Source: Metallyticus violacea (Eukaryota; Arthropoda; Insecta; Mantodea; Metallyticidae). From it: DNA of 64,000 bases. Positions 38,363 to 51,702 of the stretch are shown here, piece by piece (within the stretch, counting starts at the first letter, position 1; every line of letters begins with the position of its first letter). The notes beneath the pieces were generated by a model that saw nothing but the letters and a program-made list of their open reading frames with translations, had not been told where the DNA came from and did no database searches. The stretch spans positions 6,144,001-6,208,000 of the forward strand of contig JAUJEO010000019.1 of the NCBI GenBank assembly GCA_030762175.1, written 5' to 3'. The translations under genes were made by a program, and so were the position numbers.

Positions 38363-41001
38363 GCAAAGAATCTCGAAAAGAAAAAAATTTTTTTTCGAAG
38401 TTTGGAAACTTCGTTAGAATCACTTTTTTTCCATTCTTATCTGAGATAACTGGTTCTCTTTCATTATACTAGTTTGATAGCCTCAGACAAGCATATTATG
38501 CGCAAAGAATCTCGAAAAGAAAAAATTTTTTTTTCGAAGTTTGGAAACTTCGTTAGAATCACTTTTTTTCCATTCTTATTTGAGATAACTTGTTCTCTTT
38601 CATTATACTTGTTTGATAGCCTTAGACAAGCATATTATGCGCAAAGAATCTCGAAAAGAAAAAAATTTTTTTTCGAAGTTTGGAAACTTCGTTAGAATCA
38701 CTTTTTTTCCGTTCTTATCTGAGATAACTGGTTCTCTTTCATTATACTAGTTTGATAGCCTCAGACAAGCATATTATGCGCAAAGAATCTCGAAAAGAAA
38801 AAAATTTTTTTTCGAAGTTTGGAAACTTCGTTAGAATCACTTTTTTTCCGTTCTTATTTGAGATAACTTGTTCTCTTTCATTATACTAGTTTGATAGCCT
38901 TAGACAAGCATATTATGCGCAAAGAATCTCGAAAAGAAAAAAATTTTTTTTCGAAGTTTGGAAACTTCGTTAGAATCACTTTTTTTCCGTTCTTATTTGA
39001 GATAACTGGTTCTCTTTCATTATACTAGTTTGATAGTCTCAGAAAAGCATATTATGCGCAAAGAATCTAGAAAAGAAAAAAATTTTTTTTCGAAGATTGG
39101 AAACCTCGTTAGAATCACTTTTTTTCCGTTCTTATTTGAGATAACTGGTTCTATTTCATTATACTAGTTTGACAGCCTCAGACAAGCATATTATGCGCAA
39201 AGAATCTCGAAAAGAAAAAAATTTTTTTTCGAAGTTTGGAAACTTCCTTAGAATCACTTTTTTTCCATTCTTATTTGAGATAACTTGTTCTCTTTCATTA
39301 TACTTGTTTGATAGCCTTAGACAAGCATATTATGCGCAAAGAATCTCGAAAAGAAAAAAATTTTTTTTCGAAGTTTGGAAACTTCGTTAGAATCACTTTT
39401 TTTCCGTTCTTATTTGAGATAACTGGTTCTCTTTCATTATACTAGTTTGATAGCCTCAGACAAGCATATTATGCGCAAAGAATCTCGAAAAGAAAAAAAT
39501 TTTTTTTCGAAGTTTGGAAACTTCCTTAGAATCACTTTTTTTCCATTCTTATTTGAGATAACTTGTTCTCTTTCATTATACTTGTTTGATAGCCTTAGAC
39601 AAGCATATTATGCACAAAGAATCTCGAAAAGAAAAAAATTTTTTTTCCAAGTTTGGAAACTTCGTTATAATCACTTTTTTCCGTTCTTATTTAAGATTAC
39701 TGGTTCTCTTTCATTATACTAGTTTGATAGCCTCAGACAAGCATATTATGCGCAAAGAATCTCGAAAAGAAAAAAATTTTTTTTCGAAGTTTGGAAACTT
39801 CGTTAGAATCACTTTTTTTCCGTTCTTATTTGAGATAACTTGTTCTCTTTCATTATACTAGTTTGATAGCCTTAGACAAGCATATTATGCGCAAAGGATC
39901 TCGAAAAGAAAAAATTTTTTTTTCGAAGTTAGGAAACTTCGTTAGAATCACTTTTTTTCCGTTCTTATTTAAGATTACTGGTTCTCATTCATTATACTAG
40001 TTTGATAGCCTCAGACGAGCATATTTTGCGCAAAGAATCTAGAAAAGATTAAAATTTTATTTCGAAGTTTGGAAACTTCGTTAGAATCACTTTTTTTCCG
40101 TTCTTATTTGAGATAACTGGTTCTCTTTCATTATACTAGTTTGATAGCCTCAGACAAGCATATTATGCGCAAAGAATCTCGAAAAGAAAAAAATTTTTTT
40201 TCGAAGTTTGGAAACTTCCTTAGAATCACTTTTTTTCCATTCTTATTTGAGATAACTTGTTCTCTTTCATTATACTAGTTTGATAGCCTTAGACAAGCAT
40301 ATTATGCGCAAAGAATCTCGAAAAGAAAAAAATTTTTTTTCGAAGTTTGGAAACTTCGTTAGAATCACTTTTTTTCCGTTCTTATTTAAGATTACTGGTT
40401 CTCTTTCATTATACTAGTTTGATAGCCTCAGACAAGCATATTATGCGCAAAGAATCTCGAAAAGAAAAAAATTTTTTTTCGAAGTTTGGAAACTTCGTTA
40501 GAATCACTTTTTTTCCGTTCTTATTTGAGATAACTTGTTCTCTTTCATTATACTAGTTTGATAGCCTTAGACAAGCATATTATGCGCAAAGAATCTCGAA
40601 AAGAAAAAAATTTTTTTTCGAAGTTTGGAAACTTCGTTAGAATCACTTTTTTTCCGTTCTTATTTAAGATTACTGGTTTTCTTTCATTATACTAGTTTGA
40701 TAGCCTCAGACAAGCATATTATGCGCAAAGAATCTCGAAAAGAAAAAAATTTTATTTCGAAGTTTGGAAACTTCGTTAGAATCACTTTTTTTCCGTTCTT
40801 ATTTGAGATAACTGGTTCTCTTTCATTATACTATTTTGATAGCCTCAGAAAAGCATATTATGCGCACAGAATCTCTAAAAGAAAAAATTTTTTTTTCGAA
40901 GTTTGGAAACTTCGTTGGAATCACTTTTTTTCCGTTCTTATTTGAGATAACTGGTTCTCTTTCATTATACTAGTTTGATAGCCTCAGAAAAGCATAGGTA
41001 T
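38361..41001 (+). repeat. Intact 19-monomer HOR (2,641 bp)
   Basis: From one CATAGGTATGC junction to the next is 2,641 bp, exactly 19 times 139. Phases 1-18 follow the order described for 29,471-31,970. Phase 19 carries GCGCACAGAATCTCTAAAAG and the TTCGTTGGAATC site. Compensating one-base indels in the A/T runs are present inside, so the exact multiple is partly fortuitous. Confidence 0.8.
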
Positions 41002-42806
41002 GCGCAAAGAATCTCGAAAAGAAAAAAATTTTTTTTCGAAGTTTGGAAACTTCGTTAGAATCACTTTTTTTCCATTCTTTACTGAGATAACTGGTTCTCT
41101 TTCATTATACTAGTTTGATAGCCTCAGACAAGCATATTATGCGCAAAGAATCTCGAAAAGAAAAAATTTTTTTTTCGAAGTTTGGAAACTTCGTTAGAAT
41201 CACTTTTTTTCCATTCTTATTTGAGATAACTTGTTCTCTTTCATTATACTTGTTTGATAGCCTTAGACAAGCATATTATGCGCAAAGAATCTCGAAAAGA
41301 AAAAAATTTTTTTTCGAAGTTTGAAAACTTCGTTAGAATCACTTTTTTTCCGTTCTTATTTGAGATAACTTGTTCTCTTTCATTATACTAGTTTGATAGC
41401 CTTAGACAAGCATATTATGCGCAAAGAATCTCGAAAAGAAAAAAATTTTTTTTCGAAGTTAGGAAACTTCGTTAGAATCACTTTTTTTCCGTTCTTATTT
41501 AAGATTACTGGTTCTCTTTCATTATACTAGTTTGATAGCCTCAGACAAGCATATTTTGCGCAAACAATCTCGAAAAGATTAAAATTTTATTTCGAAGTTT
41601 GGAAACTTCGTTAGAATCACTTTTTTTCCGTTCTTATTTGAGATAACTGGTTCTCTTTCATTATATCAGTTTGATAGCCTCAGGCAAGCATATTATGCGC
41701 AAAGAATCTCGAAAAGAAACAAATTTTTTTTCGAAGTTTGGAAACTTCCTTAGAATCACTTTTTTTCCATTCTTATTTGAGATAACTTGTTCTCTTTCAT
41801 TATACTACTTTGATAGCCTTAGACAAGCATATTATGCGCAAAGAATCTCGAAAAGAAAAAAATTTTTTTTCGAAGTTTGGAAACTTCGTTAGAATCACTT
41901 TTTTCCGTTCTTATTTAAGATAACTTGTTCTCTTTCATTATACTAGTTTGATAGCCTTAGACAAGCATATTATGCGCAAAGAATCTCGAAAAGAAAAAAA
42001 TTTTTTTTCGAAGTTTGGAAACTTCCTTAGAATCACTTTTTTTCCATTCTTATTTGAGATAACTTGTTCTCTTTCATTATACTTGTTTGATAGCCTTAGA
42101 CAAGCATATTATGCGCAAAGAATCTCGAAAAGAAAAAATTTTTTTTCGAAGTTTGGAAACTTCGTTAGAATCACTTTTTTTCCGTTCTTATTTGAGATAA
42201 CTGGTTCTCTTTCATTATACTAGTTTGATAGCCTCAGACAAGCATATTATGCGCAAAGAATCTCGAAAAGAAAAAAATTTTTTTTCGAAGTTTGGAAATT
42301 TCCTTAGAATCACTTTTTTTCCATTCTTATTTGATATAACTTGTTCTCTTTCATTATACTTGTTTGATAGCCTTAGACAAGCATATTATGCGCAAAGAAT
42401 CTCGAAAAGAAAAAAATTTTTTTTCGAAGTTTGGAAACTTCGTTATAATCACTTTTTTTCCGTTCTTATTTAAGATTACTGGTTCTCTTTCATTATACTA
42501 GTTTGATAGCCTCAGACAAGCATATTATGCGCAAAGAATCTCGAAAAGAAAAAAATTTTTTTTCGAAGTTTGGAAACTTCGTTAGAATCACTTTTTTTCC
42601 GTTCTTATTTGAGATAACTTGTTCTCTTTCATTATACTATTTTGATAGCCTTAGACAAGCATATTATGCGCAAAGAATCTCGAAAAGAAAAAAAATTTTT
42701 TTCGAAGTTTGGAAACTTCGTTAGAATCACTTTTTTTCCGTTCTTATTTGAGATAACTGGTTCTCTTTCATTATACTAGTTTGATAGTCTCAGAAAAGCA
42801 TTTTAT

Positions 42807-42946
42807 GCGCAAAGAATCTAGAAAAGAAAAAAATTTTTTTTCGAAGATTGGAAACCTCGTTAGAATCACTTTTTTTCCGTTCTTATTTGAGATAACTGGT
42901 TCTCTTTCATTATACTAGTTTGATAGCCTCAGAAAAGCATAGGTAT
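42807..42946 (+). repeat. Hybrid monomer joining HOR phases 6 and 19
   Basis: It starts as phase 6 (CTAGAAAAG, GATTGG, CCTCG) but ends CTCAGAAAAGCATAGGTATGC, as only phase 19 does, so phases 7-18 are missing at this site. The preceding junction carries TTTTATGCGC. The identical hybrid at about 53,508-53,647 lies in the second 10.7-kb copy. Confidence 0.65.
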
Positions 42947-45900
42947 GCGCAAAGAATCTCGAAAAGAAAAAAATTTTTTTTCGAAGTTTGGAAACTTCGT
43001 TAGAATCACTTTTTTTCCATTCTTATCTGAGATAACTGGTTCTCTTTCATTATACTAGTTTGATAGCCTCAGACAAGCATATTATGCGCAAAGAATTTCG
43101 AAAAGAAAAAATTTTTTTTTCGAAGTTTGGAAACTTCGTTAGAATCACTTTTTTTGCGTTCTTATTTGAGATAACTTGTTCTCTTTCATTATACTTGTTT
43201 GATAGCCTTAGACAAGCATATTATGCGCAAAGAATCTCGAAAAGAAAAAATTTTTTTTTCGAAGTTTGGAAACTTCGTTAGAATCACTTTTTTTCCGTTC
43301 TTATCTGAGATAACTGGTTCTCTTTCATTATACTAGTTTGATAGCCTCAGACAAGCATATTATGCGCAAAGAATCTCGAAAAGAAAAAAATTTTTTTTCG
43401 AAGTTTGGAAACTTCGTTAGAATCACTTTTTTTCCGTTCTTATTTGAGATAACTTGTTCTCTTTCATTATACTATTTTGATAGCCTTAGACAAGCATATT
43501 ATGCGCAAAGAATCTCGAAAAGAAAAAAATTTTTTTTCGAAGTTTGGAAACTTCGTTAGAATCACTTTTTTTCCGTTCTTATTTGAGATAACTGGTTCTC
43601 TTTCATTATACTAGTTTGATAGTCTCAGAAAAGCATATTATGCGCAAAGAATCTAGAAAAGAAAAAAATTTTTTTTCGAAGATTGGAAACCTCGTTAGAA
43701 TCACTTTTTTTCCGTTCTTATTTGAGATAACTGGTTCTCTTTCATTATACTAATTTGATAGCCTCAGACAAGCATATTATGCGCAAAGAATCTCGAAAAG
43801 AAAAAAATTTTTTTTCGAAGTTTGGAAACTTCCTTAGAATCACTTTTTTTCCATTCTTATTTGAGATAACTTGTTCTCTTTCATTATACTTGTTTGATAG
43901 CCTTAGACAAGCATATTATGCGCAAAGAATCTCGAAAAGAAAAAAATTTTTTTTCGAAGTTTGGAAACTTCGTTAGAATCACCTTTTTTTCCGTTCTTAT
44001 TTGAGATAACTGGTTCTCTTTCATTATACTAGTTTGATAGCCTCAGACAAGCATATTATGCGCAAAGAATCTCGAAAAGAAAAAAATTTTTTTCGAAGTT
44101 TGGAAACTTCCTTAGAATCACTTTTTTTCCATTCTTATTTGAGATAACTTGTTCTCTTTCATTATACGTGTTTGATAGCCTTAGACAAGCATATTATGCA
44201 CAAAGAATCTCGAAAAGAAAAAAATTTTTTTTCCAAGTTTGGAAACTTCGTTATAATCACTTTTTTCCGTTGTTATTTAAGATTACTGGTTCTCTTTCAT
44301 TATACTAGTTTGATAGCCTCAGACAAGCATATTATGCGCAAAGAATCTCGAAAAGAAAAAAATTTTTTTTCGAAGTTTGGAAACTTCGTTAGAATCACTT
44401 TTTTTCCGTTCTTATTTGAGATAACTTGTTCTCTTTCATTATACTAGTTTGATAGCCTTAGACAAGCATATTATGCGCAAAGAATCCCGAAAAGAAAAAA
44501 TTTTTTTTTCGAAGTTAGGAAACTTCGTTAGAATCACTTTTTTTCCGTTCTTATTTAAGATTACTGGTTCTCTTTCATTATACTAGTTTGATAGCCTCAG
44601 ACAAGCATATTTTGCGCAAAGAATCTCGAAAAGATTAAAATTTTATTTCGAAGTTTGGAAACTTCATTAGAATCACTTTTTTTCCGTTCTTATTTGAGAT
44701 AACTGGTTCTCTTTCATTATACTAGTTTGATAGCCTCAGACAAGCATATTATGCGCAAAGAATATCGAAAAGAAAAAAATTTTTTTTCGAAGTTTGGAAA
44801 CTTCGTTAGAATCACTTTTTTTCCGTTCTTATTTAAGATTACTGGTTCTCTTTCATTATACTAGTTTGATAGCCTCAGACAAGCATATTATGCGCAAAGA
44901 ATCTCGAAAAGAAAAAAATTTTATTTCGAAGTTTGGAAACTTCGTTAGAATCACTTTTTTTCCGTTCTTATTTGAGATAACTGGTTCTCTTTCATTATAC
45001 TATTTTGATAGCCTCAGAAAAGCATATTATGCGCACAGAATCTCTAAAAGAAAAAATTTTTTTTTCGAAGTTTGGAAACTTCGTTGGAATCACTTTTTTT
45101 CCGTTCTTATTTGAGTTAACTGGTTCTCTTTCATTATACTAGTTTGATAGCCTCAGAAAAGCATAGGTATGCGCAAAGAATCTCGAAAAGAAAAAAATTT
45201 TTTTTCGAAGTTTGGAAACTTCGTTAGAATCACTTTTTTTCCATTCTTATCTGAGATAACTGGTTCTCTTTCATTATACTAGTTTGATAGCCTCAGACAA
45301 GCATATTATGCGCAAAGAATCTCGAAAAGAAAAAAATTTTTTTTCGAAGTTTGGAAACTTCGTTAGAATCACTTTTTTTCCATTCTTATTTGAGATAACT
45401 TGTTCTCTTTCATTATACCTGTTTGATAGCCTTAGACAAGCATATTATGCGCAAAGAATCTCGAAAAGAAAAAAAATTTTTTTCGAAGTTTGGAAACTTC
45501 GTTAGAATCACTTTTTTTCCGTTCTTATCTGAGATAACTGGTTCTCTTTCATTATACTAGTTTGATAGCCTCAGACAAGCATATTATGCGCAAAGAATCT
45601 CGAAAAGAAAAAAATTTTTTTTCGAAGTTTGGAAACTTCGTTAGAATCACTTTTTTTCCGTTCTTATTTGAGATACCTTGTTCTCTTTCATTATACTAGT
45701 TTGATAGCCTTAGACAAGCATATTATGCGCAAAGAATCTCGAAAAGAAAAAAATTTTTTTTCGAAGTTTGGAAACTTCGTTAGAATCACTTTTTTTCCGC
45801 TCTTATTTGAGATAACTGGTTCTCTTTCATTATACTAGTTTGATAGTCTCAGAAAAGCATATTATGCGCAAAGAATCTAGAAAAGAAAAAAATTTTTTTT

Positions 45901-47254
45901 CGAAGATTGGAAACCTCGTTAGAATCACTTTTTTTCCGTTCTTATTTGAGATAACTGGTTCTCTTTCATTATACTAGTTTGATAGCCTCAGACAAGCATA
46001 TTATGCGCAAAGAATCTCGAAAAGACAAAAATTTTTTTTCGAAGTTTGGAAACTTCCTTAGAATCACTTTTTTTCCATTCTTATTTGAGATAACTTGTTC
46101 TCTTTCATTATACTTGTTTGATAGCCTTAGACAAGCATATTATGCGCAAAGAATCTCGAAAAGAAAAAAAATTTTTTTCGAAGTTTGGAAACTTCGTTAG
46201 AATCACTTTTTTTCCGTTCTTATTTGAGATAACTGGTTCTCTTTCATTATACTAGTTTGATAGCCTCAGACAAGCATATTATGCGCAAAGAATCTCGAAA
46301 AGAAAAAAATTTTTTTTCGAAGTTTGGAAACTTCGTTATAATCACTTTTTTCCGTTCTTATTTAAGATTACTGGTTCTCTTTCATTATACTAGTTTGATA
46401 GCCTCAGACAAGCATATTATGCGCAAAGAATCTCGAAAAGAAAAAAATTTTTTTTCGAAGTTTGGAAACTTCGTTAGAATCACTTTTTTTCCGTTCTTAT
46501 TTGAGATAACTTGTTCTCTTTCATTATACTAGTTTGATAGCCTTAGACAAGCATATTATGCGCAAAGAATCTCGAAAAGAAAAAATTTTTTTTTCGAAGT
46601 TAGGAAACTTCGTTAGAATCACTTTTTTTCCGTTCTTATTTAAGATTACTGGTTCTCTTTCATTATACTAGTTTGATAGCCTCAGACAAGCATATTTTGC
46701 GCAAAGAATCTCGAAAAGATTAAAATTTTATTTCGAAGTTTGGAAACTTCGTTAGAATCACTTTTTTTCCGTTCTTATTTGAGATAACTGGTTCTCTTTC
46801 ATTATACTAGTTTGATAGCCTCAGGCAAGCATATTATGCGCAAAGAATCTCGAAAAGAAAAAAATTTTTTTTCGAAGTTTGGAAATTTCCTTAGAATCAC
46901 TTTTTTTCCATTCTTATTTGAGATAACTTGTTCTCTTTCATTATACTTGTTTGATAGACTTAGACAAGCATATTATGCGCAAAGAATCTCGAAAAGAAAA
47001 AAATTTTTTTTCGAAGTTTGGAAACTTCGTTATAATCACTTTTTTTCCGTTCTTATTTAAGATTACTGGTTCTCTTTCATTATACTAGTTTGATAGCCTC
47101 AGACAAGCATATTATGCGCAAAGAATCTCGAAAAGAAAAAAATTTTTTTTCGAAGATTGGAAACTTCGTTAGAATCACTTTTTTATCGTTCTTATTTGAG
47201 ATAACTTGTTCTCTTTCATTATACTAGTTTGATAGCCTTAGACAAGCATATTAT

Positions 47255-47948
47255 GCGCAAATATTCTCGAAAAGAAAAAAATTTTTTTTCGAAGTTTGGA
47301 AACTTCGTTAGAATCACTTTTTTTCCGTTCTTATTTGAGATAACTGGTTCTCTTTCATTATACTAGTTTGATAGCCTCAGAAAAGCATATTATGCGCAAA
47401 GAATCTAGAAAAGAAAAAAATTTTTTTTCGAAGATTGGAAACCTCGTTAGAATCACTTTTTTTCCGTTCTTATTTGAGATAACTGGTTCTCTTTCATTAT
47501 ACTAGTTTGATAGCCTCAGACAAGCATATTATGCGCAAATAATCTGGAAAAGAAAAAAATTTTTTTTCGAAGTTTGGAAACTTCCTTAGAATCACTTTTT
47601 TTCCATTCTTATTTGAGATAACTTCTTCTCTTTCATTATTCTAGTTTGATAGCCTTAGACAAGCATATTATGCGCAAAGAATCTCGAAAAGAAAAAAATT
47701 TTTTTTAAGAAGTTTGGAAACTTCGTTAGAATCACTTTTTTCCGTTCTTATTTAAGATAACTTGTTCTCTTTCATTATACTAGTTTGATAGCCTTAGACA
47801 AGCATATTATGCGCAAAGAATCTCGAAAAGAAAAAAATTTTTTTTCGAAGTTTGGAAACTTCGTTATAATCACTTTTTTTCCATTCTTATCTGAGATAAC
47901 TGGTTCTCTTTCATTATACTAGTTTGATAGCCTCAGACAAGCATATTA
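47255..47948 (+). repeat. M2 block (10.7-kb copy of the one at 36,554)
   Basis: Same five monomers, the same T deletion in the AAGAAG monomer and the same terminal hybrid as at 36,554, displaced by 10,701 bp. Confidence 0.8.
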
Positions 47949-49061
47949 TGCGCAAAGAATCTCGAAAAGAAAAAATTTTTTTTTCGAAGTTTGGAAACTT
48001 CGTTAGAATCACTTTTTTTCCATTCTTATTTGAGATAACTTGTTCTCTTTCATTATACTTGTTTGATAGCCTTAGACAAGCATATTATGCGCAAAGAATC
48101 TCGAAAAGAAAAAAAATTTTTTTCGAAGTTTGGAAACTTCCTTAGAATCACTTTTTTTCCATTCTTATTTGAGATAACTTGTTCTCTTTCATTATACTTG
48201 TTTGATAGCCTTAGACAAGCATATTATGCACAAAGAATCTCGAAAAGAAAAAAATTTTTTTTCGAAGTTTGGAAACTTCGTTATAATCACTTTTTTCCGT
48301 TCTTATTTAAGATTACTGGTTCTCTTTCATTATACTAGTTTGATAGCCTCAGACAAGCATATTATGCGCAAAGAATCTCGAAAAGAAAAAAATTTTTTTT
48401 CGAAGTTAGGAAACTTCGTTAGAATCACTTTTTTTCCGTTCTTATTTGAGATAACTGGTTCTCTTTCATTATACTAGTTTGATAGCCTCAGACAAGCATA
48501 TTATGCGCAAAGAATCTCGAAAAGAAAAAAATTTTTTTTCGAAGTTTGGAAACTTCCTTAGAATCACTTTTTTTCCATTCTTATTTGAGATAACTTGTTC
48601 TCTTTCATTATACTAGTTTGATAGCCTTAGACAAGCATATTATGCGCAAAGAATCTCGAAAAGAAAAAAATTTTTTTTCGAAGTTTGGAAACTTCGTTAG
48701 AATCACTTTTTTTCCGTTCTTATTTAAGATTACTGGTTCTCTTTCATTATACTAGTTTGATAGCCTCAGACAAGCATATTATGCGCAAAGAATCTCGAAA
48801 AGAAAAAAATTTTTTTTCGAAGTTTGGAAACTTCGTTAGAATCACTTTTTTTCCGTTCTTATTTGAGATAACTGGTTCTCTTTCATTATACTATTTTGAT
48901 AGCCTCAGAAAAGCATATTATGCGCAAAGAATCTCTAAAAGAAAAATTTTTTTTTTCGAAGTTTGGAAACTTCGTTGGAATCACTTTTTTCCCGTTCTTA
49001 TTTGAGATAACTGGTTCTCTTTCATTATACTAGTTTGATAGCCTCAGAAAAGCATAGGTAT

Positions 49062-51702
49062 GCGCAAAGAATCTCGAAAAGAAAAAAATTTTTTTTCGAA
49101 GTTTGGAAACTTCGTTAGAATCACTTTTTTTCCATTCTTATCTGAGATAACTGGTTCTCTTTCATTATACTAGTTTGATAGCCTCAGACAAGCATATTAT
49201 GCGCAAAGAATCTCGAAAAGAAAAAATTTTTTTTTCGAAGTTTGGAAACTTCGTTAGAATCACTTTTTTTCCATTCTTATTTGAGATAACTTGTTCTCTT
49301 TCATTATACTTGTTTGATAGCCTTAGACAAGCATATTATGCGCAAAGAATCTCGAAAAGAAAAAAATTTTTTTTCGAAGTTTGGAAACTTCGTTAGAATC
49401 ACTTTTTTTCCGTTCTTATCTGAGATAACTGGTTCTCTTTCATTATACTAGTTTGATAGCCTCAGACAAGCATATTATGCGCAAAGAATCTCGAAAAGAA
49501 AAAAATTTTTTTTCGAAGTTTGGAAACTTCGTTAGAATCACTTTTTTTCCGTTCTTATTTGAGATAACTTGTTCTCTTTCATTATACTAGTTTGATAGCC
49601 TTAGACAAGCATATTATGCGCAAAGAATCTCGAAAAGAAAAAAATTTTTTTTCGAAGTTTGGAAACTTCGTTAGAATCACTTTTTTTCCGTTCTTATTTG
49701 AGATAACTGGTTCTCTTTCATTATACTAGTTTGATAGTCTCAGAAAAGCATATTATGCGCAAAGAATCTAGAAAAGAAAAAAATTTTTTTTCGAAGATTG
49801 GAAACCTCGTTAGAATCACTTTTTTTCCGTTCTTATTTGAGATAACTGGTTCTATTTCATTATACTAGTTTGACAGCCTCAGACAAGCATATTATGCGCA
49901 AAGAATCTCGAAAAGAAAAAAATTTTTTTTCGAAGTTTGGAAACTTCCTTAGAATCACTTTTTTTCCATTCTTATTTGAGATAACTTGTTCTCTTTCATT
50001 ATACTTGTTTGATAGCCTTAGACAAGCATATTATGCGCAAAGAATCTCGAAAAGAAAAAAATTTTTTTTCGAAGTTTGGAAACTTCGTTAGAATCACTTT
50101 TTTTCCGTTCTTATTTGAGATAACTGGTTCTCTTTCATTATACTAGTTTGATAGCCTCAGACAAGCATATTATGCGCAAAGAATCTCGAAAAGAAAAAAA
50201 TTTTTTTTCGAAGTTTGGAAACTTCCTTAGAATCACTTTTTTTCCATTCTTATTTGAGATAACTTGTTCTCTTTCATTATACTTGTTTGATAGCCTTAGA
50301 CAAGCATATTATGCACAAAGAATCTCGAAAAGAAAAAAATTTTTTTTCCAAGTTTGGAAACTTCGTTATAATCACTTTTTTCCGTTCTTATTTAAGATTA
50401 CTGGTTCTCTTTCATTATACTAGTTTGATAGCCTCAGACAAGCATATTATGCGCAAAGAATCTCGAAAAGAAAAAAATTTTTTTTCGAAGTTTGGAAACT
50501 TCGTTAGAATCACTTTTTTTCCGTTCTTATTTGAGATAACTTGTTCTCTTTCATTATACTAGTTTGATAGCCTTAGACAAGCATATTATGCGCAAAGGAT
50601 CTCGAAAAGAAAAAATTTTTTTTTCGAAGTTAGGAAACTTCGTTAGAATCACTTTTTTTCCGTTCTTATTTAAGATTACTGGTTCTCATTCATTATACTA
50701 GTTTGATAGCCTCAGACGAGCATATTTTGCGCAAAGAATCTAGAAAAGATTAAAATTTTATTTCGAAGTTTGGAAACTTCGTTAGAATCACTTTTTTTCC
50801 GTTCTTATTTGAGATAACTGGTTCTCTTTCATTATACTAGTTTGATAGCCTCAGACAAGCATATTATGCGCAAAGAATCTCGAAAAGAAAAAAATTTTTT
50901 TTCGAAGTTTGGAAACTTCCTTAGAATCACTTTTTTTCCATTCTTATTTGAGATAACTTGTTCTCTTTCATTATACTAGTTTGATAGCCTTAGACAAGCA
51001 TATTATGCGCAAAGAATCTCGAAAAGAAAAAAATTTTTTTTCGAAGTTTGGAAACTTCGTTAGAATCACTTTTTTTCCGTTCTTATTTAAGATTACTGGT
51101 TCTCTTTCATTATACTAGTTTGATAGCCTCAGACAAGCATATTATGCGCAAAGAATCTCGAAAAGAAAAAAATTTTTTTTCGAAGTTTGGAAACTTCGTT
51201 AGAATCACTTTTTTTCCGTTCTTATTTGAGATAACTTGTTCTCTTTCATTATACTAGTTTGATAGCCTTAGACAAGCATATTATGCGCAAAGAATCTCGA
51301 AAAGAAAAAAATTTTTTTTCGAAGTTTGGAAACTTCGTTAGAATCACTTTTTTTCCGTTCTTATTTAAGATTACTGGTTTTCTTTCATTATACTAGTTTG
51401 ATAGCCTCAGACAAGCATATTATGCGCAAAGAATCTCGAAAAGAAAAAAATTTTATTTCGAAGTTTGGAAACTTCGTTAGAATCACTTTTTTTCCGTTCT
51501 TATTTGAGATAACTGGTTCTCTTTCATTATACTATTTTGATAGCCTCAGAAAAGCATATTATGCGCACAGAATCTCTAAAAGAAAAAATTTTTTTTTCGA
51601 AGTTTGGAAACTTCGTTGGAATCACTTTTTTTCCGTTCTTATTTGAGATAACTGGTTCTCTTTCATTATACTAGTTTGATAGCCTCAGAAAAGCATAGGT
51701 AT
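49062..51702 (+). repeat. Intact 19-monomer HOR, second 10.7-kb copy
   Basis: Length 2,641 bp between CATAGGTATGC junctions. It shares with 38,361-41,001 the private variants GCAAAGGATCTCG, TTCTCATTCATT, CAGACGAGC, GACAGCCTC and TCTATTTCATT. It is a duplicate and not independent evidence for the 19-monomer period. Confidence 0.8.

Larger units (their letters stand above)
36125..46825 (+). repeat. 10.7-kb unit, copy 1 (77 monomers)
   Basis: Every landmark here recurs 10,701 bp downstream. Shared private variants include TTTTATCGTTC (near 36,480 and 47,181), TTCTTTACTGAG (41,077 and 51,778), TTTGAAAACTTCG (41,321 and 52,022), ACCTTTTTTT (43,981 and 54,682), CCGTTGTTATT (44,270 and 54,971) and GAGTTAACTGG (45,114 and 55,815). 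The unit holds an M3 end, an M2 block, a full 19-monomer HOR (38,361-41,001), another M3 block and further HOR pieces. Ends are placed to within about 60 bp. Confidence 0.9.
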
